A stretch of 32,925 nucleotides of DNA from Candidatus Kuenenia stuttgartensis. Lineage in GTDB: Bacteria; Planctomycetota; Planctomycetia; Planctomycetales; Planctomycetaceae. Location: NCBI GenBank assembly GCA_945904015.1, contig CAMDPK010000083.1, forward strand, positions 1 to 32,925, read 5' to 3'. The position numbers were made by a program, and so were the translations under genes. Positions within the stretch are counted from its first letter, which is position 1. Every line of letters begins with the position of its first letter. Positions 25,301-31,936 of the stretch are shown here, piece by piece. The notes beneath the pieces were generated by a model. It did no database searches and was not told where the DNA came from. It saw nothing but the letters and a program-made list of their open reading frames with translations.

Positions 25301-25548
25301 GGGAACTCGCACAGCAAGTGCCGAGGCTTGTACTTCCCGGCTTCGTCGAGGTCGTAGACGAACAGTGTCTTGCGGCCTCCGACAAAGATCCGTCCCGCCG
25401 TGTCGAGCCGCACCGACAGAAACGAATCGTCCCCCGACGAATCCAGCCGCACGACTTTCAGTTCGGGATCGTTGACTCGGTAGTCGAGTTCCTCGGCAAG
25501 CAATGGAGTCGCGGACAACATCAACAACAGGGCCAAACGCAAAGTCAT
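22372..25548 (-). CDS. PVC-type heme-binding CxxCH protein (membrane-bound dehydrogenase-like propeller + cytochrome c)
   Basis: The 1058-aa product has a signal peptide (1-18). An N-terminal beta-propeller of the dehydrogenase type (about 30-450) carries RIFVGGRKTLFVYDLDEAGK, GPEGDLYVSMGDPLWYYGDF and GLRNPCGLCFDKNWNLFTND. A helical repeat region (about 560-720, DDKVRLQAAHFLSLL) and a beta-rich segment follow, then a C-terminal c-type cytochrome with CAKCH at 927-931 and conserved APNRVISPVFKSSTIETKDG. Such planctomycete proteins are thought to oxidise sugars or alcohols outside the cytoplasm and pass electrons to the heme. A GGGAG site precedes the start, 28 bp after the sulfatase gene, so the two are probably co-transcribed. 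A 125-bp REPIN is read in frame at 177-218. Confidence 0.93.
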   Translation of the reverse strand: MTLRLALLLMLSATPLLAEELDYRVNDPELKVVRLDSSGDDSFLSVRLDTAGRIFVGGRKTLFVYDLDEAGKYKPRHLLCEFPDHTWVNDIEIRGDDLYIVTVSAVYRLPGARLKREGITPERLLWGVPNGHVHQCFHACAWGPEGDLYVSMGDPLWYYGDFTRPDHWGHWTMFFKSSPVAPRQESRTSTDANSAKPSSATKKADGSDGPPVAERQGYEKTVRVGDKDWATMPYNGVGGVFRIRPDGTNLRSFSRGLRNPCGLCFDKNWNLFTNDNDHEGLPSAYVPGRLLHVTDGSYFSWPRGWLQSKSPDRADILPSLNEELGRFVPVLQTYYSDGYLPEKYDNNLLVARWCRRQVTRYPLEAKGNTFTAKEHVLLEGSDQARPVGVCVGRGGRVFVTMCYMAQNEGSPTYRSDLVVITRKDDPDTMPFDGYDMTSVEAEKLHEERLRTEWNRSSTAFAELLRRWQESPKTIPHPDRHPPAAPLTFGESLTVAILGPILVEPLAKSLRQGFAESMLEEMLVEFERDPEGTLKQHRQDWKDGKRERLREGEIDANLVRACHVFSSFSLPKLTAAYCRAPEQPFRMMGVLIAGFRLTIPPVDAKLPDAAPLSPQQKEEANIILFADEKELIDLRKFGRVGNYTVAEHWKALKHTPEQEKLFALLVERLGDDDDKVRLQAAHFLSLLNDPRSEPKIATVTADVQDKRLNLLGKLEHVRPQVWMLGPVLDADGFQTVHSVETAAIDLAAKFVVDGKSFEWKLTKTSSPDRPLYNFNTLFGPSPNSSVYSLVRFDVPTAQRMQLLVGSEDGVRVWHNGKLVFTNDAVRPLQQLDDVVPLDLLAGSNDILVRVRMQSGRGGQYLHFKHLGDVKFSLPEKPDGLSLADRLKSAGSGSQPIAPKFLAVDWSEAVKTGDVARGKKLFGAESLGCAKCHAATATHPGGGGPSLADSGKRFSVAYLVESVLAPNRVISPVFKSSTIETKDGKVITGLVVSETGDKLEVLLPDTKRVSINKADIEARKLSDVSAMAQGVVKSPEELRDVIAYLLSNPTDSEVRSAQPK
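24895..25019. repeat. REPIN-like element with perfect 25-bp arms inside the PVC heme-protein gene
   Basis: The arms 24895-24919 and 24995-25019 are exact inverted copies, each GTAG-headed with the hairpin CCTGTCGC-TCC-GCGACAGG, separated by 75 bp. The host frame stays open and encodes SSPVAPRQES and PPVAERQGYEK from the arms. It interrupts the propeller between HWGHWTMFFK and the conserved YNGVGGVFRIRPDG, a surface-loop position. The exact identity of the arms suggests recent insertion or gene conversion. Confidence 0.85.
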
Positions 25549-25576
25549 GCAAACATCTCCCGAAGGTGGTTGCGAT

Positions 25577-27421
25577 TCAGCGGAGCAGGGTCAGCGTCAC
25601 GCGCCGCACGTCCATGACCGACTGGCCGGGGATCTCCAACGCTCGCAGGGTGAGCGGAGCTTGTCCTTTCTCCAGCGTGATCTCGCCGAATTTCAGCGGG
25701 CGGAATTCTTTCATCGACGATTCGCCGTGCGGACGCGGCAGCGTGTCTTGGTTCGAGTAGAGCGGTGGATTCCAGCCGGGGGTGACTCGGCCGGCGAGGC
25801 GACTGTCGCGACAGCTCAGTTCAATCAGCGAGCCGACGTCGGGTTCCGGGCAGGTGTAGTCGATGACCACTTCGAAGCGGCCGGTCGTGTGGACATCCAG
25901 CAGCCAGACCAGGCTGTCTTCTTTCGAGGTCCAGTTCACAAAGTACGAGCAGTTCGGTGCGGGGCTGCTGCGTCGGACTCCGCCGCGCGGTTCGCCGTCG
26001 CGAGCGGGCAGCATCGTGATCGGAAACTCGCGGTAGCCGACCGGGATCGGTCGCGGATCGACGGCGTTGCCTCCCGCTGCTTTCTGTTGGCCTTTTGTCT
26101 GCGCGACTGCTGCTGCGGGACGAGACTTCGCGAACACGTCCTGTCGCCACGCGACGACGGCCGACTTCAGTCGCGAGGCGATCTCCGGTTCGCGGTCGGT
26201 GATCGGCGTCGTCTGCCCCGGGTCGGCGAGCATGTCGAAGAGCTGTCCCTGATCGTCGAGCCGATGCCGTTGCGTCCGCACGCTGATGCGCCCGGCCCAC
26301 GTCGCGAAGATCATCCGGTCGGACCAGTCCGTCGGTTGCTTGAGCAACAGCGGAGCGAGATCGCGACCGTCGAGCGGCTTGTCGCCGACTCGCGATACGC
26401 CCGCCAACGCCGTCAGCGTCGGCAACAAGTCGATCGCACCGGCGATCTGCGAAACGGTGTGATCGGCGGGCAATCGCGCGGGCCAGCGGAGGAAGCAGGT
26501 CGAGCGCACGCCTCCTTCGTCGGTGGTCCCCTTGCGCCCTTTCATGCCTCCGTTCCAGCGCGAACTGTTCGGGCCGTTGTCGGAGAAGTAGAGCACGATC
26601 GTGTTGTCGGCCAGTTTCAACTCGTCGAGCTTCGCCAGCACGCGGCCGACGTTCGCATCCTGGTTTTCAACCATCGCCAGAGCGCAGCGTGTTTCGTCGA
26701 GCACCTCCTGATCCGCAACAGTTGCTCGCTGCGTGATCGGCTTGTCTTTGAAGCGTCGCCAATCCGATTCTGGCGCGGCCCACGGTGAGTGCGGCGTTGT
26801 GAACGGGACGTAGCAAAAGAAAGGTTTCGCTCGGTTGCGGTCGATGAAATCGAGGGCCTTGTTCGTGCAGAGGTCCACGATGTAGCCCGGCTCGCGGACC
26901 ATGCGACCGTTGCGCTCAAGCGGCGGATCGAAGTACTCGCCCCAATGCCCCGAGCTGTGCCCGTAGTACTCGTCGAACCCACGAGCCATCGGGTGATATG
27001 GCCACTGACTGCCGTTGTGCCACTTGCCGAACGCGCCGGTCGCGTAGCCCGCCGCTTTGAAGGCCTCGGCGATCGTTCGCTCATCGAGATCGAGCCGCTC
27101 CTGCCCAGTGGAAACTCCGCGCACGCCGCCACGCGGGTGATAACGTCCGGTCAACAACTCGGCGCGTGTCGGGGCACAAACGGGGCAGACGAAAAAGCGA
27201 TCGAGCGTCACGCCACCGCGCGCAATCGCGTCGATGTGCGGCGTGCTGACCTGTGTGTTGCCGTTGCGGCTGTAATCCCCCCAGCCCGCATCGTCCGCGA
27301 GGAAGATGACGATGTTGGGCCGAATGGTCGGCGCAGCGGCATCGTCGGCTCTGATTGGCCAAGCCAAGAGACACAAGCCGCAAGCGATCGCGGCGATCAG
27401 TTTGTCGTTCGTCGTCGGCAT
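25577..27421 (-). CDS. Secreted sulfatase (arylsulfatase family)
   Basis: The 614-aa product has a signal peptide (about 1-25). The sulfatase core includes IRPNIVIFLADDAGWGDY with metal-binding D43/D44, CAPTRAELLTGRY with C82 as the cysteine converted to formylglycine (consensus CxPxR, then TG), GAFGKWHNG with the conserved lysine, TTPHSPWAAP and FSDNGPNS. The C-terminal third (about 450-614) is a beta-rich domain with PNCSYFVNWTSKEDSLVWLL, possibly carbohydrate-binding. Planctomycetes use many such enzymes to remove sulfate from polysaccharides. It is first in a minus-strand set with a heme-binding protein (28 bp downstream) and a CotH protein. A formylglycine-generating enzyme is not in the window. 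Confidence 0.95.
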   Translation of the reverse strand: MPTTNDKLIAAIACGLCLLAWPIRADDAAAPTIRPNIVIFLADDAGWGDYSRNGNTQVSTPHIDAIARGGVTLDRFFVCPVCAPTRAELLTGRYHPRGGVRGVSTGQERLDLDERTIAEAFKAAGYATGAFGKWHNGSQWPYHPMARGFDEYYGHSSGHWGEYFDPPLERNGRMVREPGYIVDLCTNKALDFIDRNRAKPFFCYVPFTTPHSPWAAPESDWRRFKDKPITQRATVADQEVLDETRCALAMVENQDANVGRVLAKLDELKLADNTIVLYFSDNGPNSSRWNGGMKGRKGTTDEGGVRSTCFLRWPARLPADHTVSQIAGAIDLLPTLTALAGVSRVGDKPLDGRDLAPLLLKQPTDWSDRMIFATWAGRISVRTQRHRLDDQGQLFDMLADPGQTTPITDREPEIASRLKSAVVAWRQDVFAKSRPAAAVAQTKGQQKAAGGNAVDPRPIPVGYREFPITMLPARDGEPRGGVRRSSPAPNCSYFVNWTSKEDSLVWLLDVHTTGRFEVVIDYTCPEPDVGSLIELSCRDSRLAGRVTPGWNPPLYSNQDTLPRPHGESSMKEFRPLKFGEITLEKGQAPLTLRALEIPGQSVMDVRRVTLTLLR

Positions 27422-27649
27422 CGTGTGTCCTCATTTTCGGAGCGGGATTGTGCCTGACTCGGCTGGTCTCTGCCACGGCGTCGCGCCGACGGCAATGGAT
27501 TTGGTCTGATTGAGATGGCTCTCTCAGAAGAAATCCGTTGGCGAATCACATCAGCAAGCAGTAATCTGTGGCGACCAATCCTGAATGTTCGATGACACGA
27601 TTGACTGGCGATTCACGGATTAATTCGACCGCCCTGTGGAGCTGACGGA

Positions 27650-29143
27650 ATGCGGAACAGATCCTCCCGATCCGAATCGCCACTTTGGCAATCTCAACTC
27701 GTTCACTCGCGGCTTGCAAGGCGAACGGCCATTCAAGTGGGGAGCATCAGCCTGCTTGGGTTGGGAATGAATCACGTTGCGGGCCTGCGAGCTTTGGCCG
27801 ACGGGGCATCTGTCTCGAAAACGACGTCACACAAGTCGGTCATTTACATCTTTTTGTCGGGCGGTCTCACTCAGCACGACAGCTTCGATCCCAAACCAGA
27901 GGCTCCCGACACCATTCGGGGTGAGTTCGCTCCGATTGCCACGCGCACACCCGGAGTGCAGGTCTGCGAGCATTTGCCGATGCTGGCCGCTCGCAGCCAA
28001 AAATGGGCTATGGTCCGATCGCTCACGCATCCGTACAACGACCATTCGACCGGCCATCATGTGATGCTGACCGGCCGCACCGAGCGGCCGATTGGGTTCG
28101 ATGGTAATCGTCCGACGCCGAACGACTTCCCGGCCATCGCGTCGGTTGTCAGCGGAGTCGTGCGACCGGTCAACAATCTTCCGCCGGCGGCCGTCTTGCC
28201 GGAGAAGCTGATTCACGTCACCGGCCGCACGATCCCTGGTCAGTTCGCCGGGCAGATGGGTTGGCAGCTCGATCCGTGGTTCATCGAAGCCAGCCAATTC
28301 CGCGACTCGAAGTACATTCACGGAGCGTTTCCGCAGTACGGCTTTCAGCGGTGGGAGGGAGCCAACAATCCTCCCGATTATGTCTTTGAAGCTCCGCGAC
28401 TGGAATTGCCGCAAGGGGTGTTGCAACGCCGCTTCGACGGTCGCCTGCAATTGCTGAGCACACTCGACCGACAGCGTCGCCAGTTGGACGACGCTGCGGA
28501 GATCGGTGAGTTCGATCGATACCGGCAGTCGGCCGTCACGCTGCTCAGCAGCGGCGGAGTTCACAAGGCACTCGATGTGCAGTCGGCACCCGCCGCCGCG
28601 CAGGATCGATATGGCCGGAACTCGTTCGGCTGGTCGCTGCTGATGGCTCGGCAGTTGGTCGAGGCGGGAGTCAGTCTTGTGCAGGTCAACCTCGGCAACA
28701 ACGAGTCGTGGGACACTCACGAGAAGTCGTTTCCCAATCTGCGAGATTTCTTGTTGCCGCCGACCGACCGAGCGGTCTCCGCGTTGATTGACGATCTCGA
28801 CGAGCGCGGTCTCTTGAACGACACGCTGATCGTGATGGCGGGCGAGTTCGGTCGCACGCCGAAGATCTTCACGTTCGATGGAGCGAAATCAAAACTCCCC
28901 GGCCGCGATCACTGGGGAGCCGTGCAGTCGGTCTTCTTTGCTGGAGGCGGGGTCAAAGGAGGCGCGGTTGTCGGCTCGTCCGATCGCATCGGGGCCTACC
29001 CCGCCGCCGATCCGCAGCGTCCCGAAAACATGGCCGCCACGATCTACGAATCGCTCGGCCTGCCCCGCACGATCGTCTGGAAAGACCGGCTCGATCGCCC
29101 GCACCACGTTTACCACGGCGACCCGATCGCCGGACTCACTTGA
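27650..29143 (+). CDS. DUF1501 family protein, close paralogue of the one at 5892
   Basis: The 497-aa product has a Tat leader with RR at 24-25 (ARRTAIQVGSISLLGLGMNH), then FLSGGLTQHDSFDPKPEAP, WDTH, GEFGRTP, and GRDHWGA after the longer loop KIFTFDGAKSKLP. It shares long identical segments and the same order of motifs with the protein at 5892-7346, over 20 kb away, and both are followed by another DUF1501 gene. This suggests block duplication. GGAG about 8 nt upstream supports the start. A 228-bp divergent spacer separates it from the sulfatase gene; no clear promoter was recognised there. Confidence 0.92.
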   Translation: MRNRSSRSESPLWQSQLVHSRLARRTAIQVGSISLLGLGMNHVAGLRALADGASVSKTTSHKSVIYIFLSGGLTQHDSFDPKPEAPDTIRGEFAPIATRTPGVQVCEHLPMLAARSQKWAMVRSLTHPYNDHSTGHHVMLTGRTERPIGFDGNRPTPNDFPAIASVVSGVVRPVNNLPPAAVLPEKLIHVTGRTIPGQFAGQMGWQLDPWFIEASQFRDSKYIHGAFPQYGFQRWEGANNPPDYVFEAPRLELPQGVLQRRFDGRLQLLSTLDRQRRQLDDAAEIGEFDRYRQSAVTLLSSGGVHKALDVQSAPAAAQDRYGRNSFGWSLLMARQLVEAGVSLVQVNLGNNESWDTHEKSFPNLRDFLLPPTDRAVSALIDDLDERGLLNDTLIVMAGEFGRTPKIFTFDGAKSKLPGRDHWGAVQSVFFAGGGVKGGAVVGSSDRIGAYPAADPQRPENMAATIYESLGLPRTIVWKDRLDRPHHVYHGDPIAGLT

Positions 29144-29154
29144 AAGCCCACGAC

Positions 29155-30657
29155 ATGAATTCGCGAAACACTCATCAACACACGCTCGGCATCAATCGCT
29201 CGTTGAAAAGGCGTGGGATAGGCTTCCAGCCTGTCGTTTCAGCCGAGGAATCACAGGCCGGAAGCCTATGCCACGGAGTTTTTCAACGGGCTCTTAACCG
29301 GCGCGAACTGTTGCAGGTCGGCTATTCCGGCTTGTTGGGACTTAGTCTGTCGAGTTTGCTCGCGCGGCAAGCGTCCGCCGCCGAATCCCGGCCGGTTGGC
29401 GAGCAACGTGCTCGCAGCGTGATTCTGATTTTCTTGACCGGCGCTCCCAGTCATCTCGACATGTTCGATTTGAAACCGGAAGCACCCGCCGAAGTGCGCG
29501 GCACGTTTCAGCCGATCGCCACACGGACGCCGGGAATGGATGTCTGCGAGCACTTGCCGAAGCTGGCCGCTCGGTCTGACAAGTACGCGGTCATTCGCTC
29601 GATGACGCACGGCTTGCCGAGCCACGAACACGCGACGCACATGCTCCTGACCGGCATCGACAAGATGCCGATCGGCTCCACGCACATGGCCTCGCGAAAC
29701 GATTGGCCCTGTTACGCCTCAACGCTCGACTATCTGCGACCGCGACACGACGGCATCCCGAATGGCGTGATGCTGCCAACCTATTTGAACAACGGCTACG
29801 GCTTCTCCGGCCAGGACGCTGGCTTCCTCGGAGCCAAGTTTGATCCGTGGCATGTGAAGCAAGATCCCAACGACCCGAAGTTTCGGGTCGAAAACCTCAG
29901 CCTTCCGGTGGGCATGTCGGTCGATGCGCTCGGCCATCGGCGTCAGTTGTTGGCTCAGTTCAACGCACAGTCAGCGAGTTTTGATCTCGCGCGTTCGGCC
30001 ACCGAGTTCAGCAACTTTCAAGATCAGGCGATGTCGATTTTGACGACCAGCGAGATCGGCCGAGCCTTTGCCATCGATCAGGAACCAGCCGCCGTGCGAG
30101 ACAATTACGGCCGACACCTCTTCGGCCAGTCGCTGCTGTTGTCGCGACGACTCGTGCAAGCCGGTGTGCCGATCGTGCAGGCCAACATGGGAACGATGAA
30201 CAACTGGGACACGCACAACAGCAACTTCACACAACTCAAGGACCGCCTGCTGCCGCCGCTGGATCAAGGGGTCTCCGCGCTGCTCGACGATTTGAGTTCC
30301 TCCGGTCTGCTGGAGACAACGCTGGTCGTGATGGTCGGCGAGTTCGGCCGGACTCCGAAGCTCGGCGGCAACGTCGGCACACCGAGCTATGTCCCCGACG
30401 GCCGCGACCATTGGGGTGGAGTCTACTTCGCTCTCTTTGCCGGAGCCGGCGTGCGCGGCGGCCAAGCGATCGGCACCTCCGACAACATCGCCGCCTATCC
30501 TGCGTCGAATCCGTATTACCCGTCCGATCTCGGAGCGACGATCTTTCGATCTCTGGGCATCGACCCACGGAGCATCATCAAAGACCGCGTCGATCGCCCG
30601 GCGCACGCCAACGAAGGCGAACCGATTGCTCCGCTCTTTACCGGGGCCGTGAGCTAG
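29155..30657 (+). CDS. DUF1501 family protein with a REPIN-encoded N-terminal extension
   Basis: The first ATG (29155) follows the previous stop by 11 bp. The Tat motif NRRELLQVGYSGLLGLSLSS comes only at residues 48-67, because a palindromic element (29201-29288) encodes residues 16-45. No start codon lies between the element and the Tat motif, so translation must pass through the repeat. The core shows LIFLTGAPSHLDMFDLKPEA, WDTHNSN, GEFGRTPKLGGN and GRDHWGG. The protein (500 aa) should be exported by Tat if the extra residues are tolerated. It ends a two-gene DUF1501 tandem and is followed after 59 bp by a SelA-like gene. Confidence 0.9.
   Translation: MNSRNTHQHTLGINRSLKRRGIGFQPVVSAEESQAGSLCHGVFQRALNRRELLQVGYSGLLGLSLSSLLARQASAAESRPVGEQRARSVILIFLTGAPSHLDMFDLKPEAPAEVRGTFQPIATRTPGMDVCEHLPKLAARSDKYAVIRSMTHGLPSHEHATHMLLTGIDKMPIGSTHMASRNDWPCYASTLDYLRPRHDGIPNGVMLPTYLNNGYGFSGQDAGFLGAKFDPWHVKQDPNDPKFRVENLSLPVGMSVDALGHRRQLLAQFNAQSASFDLARSATEFSNFQDQAMSILTTSEIGRAFAIDQEPAAVRDNYGRHLFGQSLLLSRRLVQAGVPIVQANMGTMNNWDTHNSNFTQLKDRLLPPLDQGVSALLDDLSSSGLLETTLVVMVGEFGRTPKLGGNVGTPSYVPDGRDHWGGVYFALFAGAGVRGGQAIGTSDNIAAYPASNPYYPSDLGATIFRSLGIDPRSIIKDRVDRPAHANEGEPIAPLFTGAVS
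29201..29288. repeat. REPIN-like element in the 5' end of a DUF1501 gene
   Basis: Outer inverted repeats CGTTGAAAA (29201-29209) and TTTTCAACG (29280-29288) enclose two inverted arms (29213-29234 and 29253-29274). Each arm has a GTGG head and the hairpin ATAGGCT-TCC-(A/G)GCCTGT. The whole is read as RRGIGFQPVVSAEESQAG and SLCHGVFQ before the Tat motif. Confidence 0.8.
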
Positions 30658-30716
30658 ACCGACGCAGACTCGACAAGGACTTCGACCGTGATGACAGTTC
30701 CGCGGATTGGAAACTC

Positions 30717-31910
30717 ATGAGCGTCTACGAATCGCTGGGCGTGACTTCTGTCATCAATGCTCTGGGAACCTTCACCCGCCTGGGAGGCAGCCTGATGCCG
30801 CCCGAAGTTCTACAGAGCATGCAAGCAGCCGCTGGCAGCTTTGTGTGCATGGAAGAGTTGCAGCATGCCGCCGGAAAAATCATTTCCGGAATGACGGGTT
30901 CCGAAGCGGCCTACGTGACCTCCGGAGCACAAGCCGCACTGGTTCTCTCGGTCGCCGCCTGCATCACCGGGCTGGATGCGGCGAAGATGGACCGGCTGCC
31001 CGAAACGACCGGATTGCGAAACCAAGTCGTCATGGCTCGCCTGCACCGCAATCACTACGACCACGCCATCGAAGCGGCCGGTGGCCGGATCGTCGAAGTT
31101 GGGAACGATCGCAAGTGCCGACCGGAAGATCTCTCCGCAGCGTTCAATGATGACACGGCGGCGATTCTGTATTTGCCGGGTCACGAGGATCGCCTGACAT
31201 TGACTGACGTGGTCTCCGTCGCGCGGCGTCATCACATCCCCGTCATCGTTGACGCGGCCGGCCGATGCGATGAGCCACGCAATCTGACCCGCTTCGTGGC
31301 GGACGGAGCGGATCTCGTCTGTTTCAGCGGAGGCAAATACATCCGCGGTCCGCAGGCTTCGGGATTCGTCTGTGGCCGGCGCGACTTGATTTCGGCGATC
31401 GCCTGGCAGCATCTCGACATGGACTTCACGCCTGGCGTGTGGACCGCACCTCGCGAGTTGCTGTCGGCCGATCAGCTCGCGTTCATCCCGCGACAGGGAA
31501 TCGGTCGCGGTTACAAAGCCGGCAAGGAAGAAATCGTCGGGCTGCTCACCGCGCTGCGACTCTACTTTGAACGCGATCATGTCGCTGAAAAAAAGAATTG
31601 TCTCCGCAAGCTACAGTCGATCTGCGACGGACTGCGCGGCGTCGCGCACGTCACAGCGGAGATCATCCCGCCCCTTCCAGCTCGCGGCGGTTTTCCGTTG
31701 GCCCGAATCGCCATTGATCGCGAGGTGCTCGGTCTCTCCGGCTACGACTTCATCCGGGCGCTGATCCAAGGCCGACCGTCCATTCATCCCGGAGAACGGG
31801 AACTGGACCGCAGGGCCGTCATCATTCATCCGTTCGGTTTGCAAGACGGCGACGAGCAGGCCATCGTGCAGCGAGTCAAAGAGATCGTTGGTTCTAATCA
31901 CGCCGCGTAA
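30717..31910 (+). CDS. SelA-like PLP-dependent enzyme (aminotransferase-fold, seryl-tRNA(Sec) selenium transferase family)
   Basis: The ATG at 30717 begins the homologous part (MSVYESLGVTSVINALGTFT); 397 residues. The motifs are those of SelA-like PLP enzymes: GSLMPPEVLQSMQAA, EELQHAAGKIISGMTGSEAA, YVTSGAQAALVLSVAACITG, PVIVDAAGRCDEP, and SGGKYIRGPQASGF with K207 as the probable Schiff-base lysine. The family includes true SelA and D-glucosaminate-6-phosphate ammonia-lyase-like enzymes. No selenocysteine gene is near, so a sugar-amino-acid or amino-acid lyase is more likely; no specific symbol is justified. A 9-codon frame (30691-30720) overlaps the start as ATGA and might couple translation. 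It is followed after 26 bp by an unknown Tat protein gene. Confidence 0.82.
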   Translation: MSVYESLGVTSVINALGTFTRLGGSLMPPEVLQSMQAAAGSFVCMEELQHAAGKIISGMTGSEAAYVTSGAQAALVLSVAACITGLDAAKMDRLPETTGLRNQVVMARLHRNHYDHAIEAAGGRIVEVGNDRKCRPEDLSAAFNDDTAAILYLPGHEDRLTLTDVVSVARRHHIPVIVDAAGRCDEPRNLTRFVADGADLVCFSGGKYIRGPQASGFVCGRRDLISAIAWQHLDMDFTPGVWTAPRELLSADQLAFIPRQGIGRGYKAGKEEIVGLLTALRLYFERDHVAEKKNCLRKLQSICDGLRGVAHVTAEIIPPLPARGGFPLARIAIDREVLGLSGYDFIRALIQGRPSIHPGERELDRRAVIIHPFGLQDGDEQAIVQRVKEIVGSNHAA

Positions 31911-31936
31911 CGCACCTCCTTTTCTTGGAATCAATC

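Noticed and set aside
24214..26788. Two long plus-strand frames opposite the heme protein and sulfatase
   Set aside because: Shadow frames of strongly supported minus-strand genes, no start signals or motifs.
724..29288. CRISPR-like repeats
   Set aside because: The palindromes are scattered, differ in sequence and are not regularly spaced; no cas genes are present.
30411..30716. Upstream extension of the SelA-like gene
   Set aside because: Overlaps the end of a DUF1501 gene in another frame; SelA similarity begins at the ATG at 30717.
30691..30720. Nine-codon frame overlapping the SelA-like start
   Set aside because: No ribosome binding site and no regulatory-leader features, so it is mentioned only as a possibility in the gene entry.
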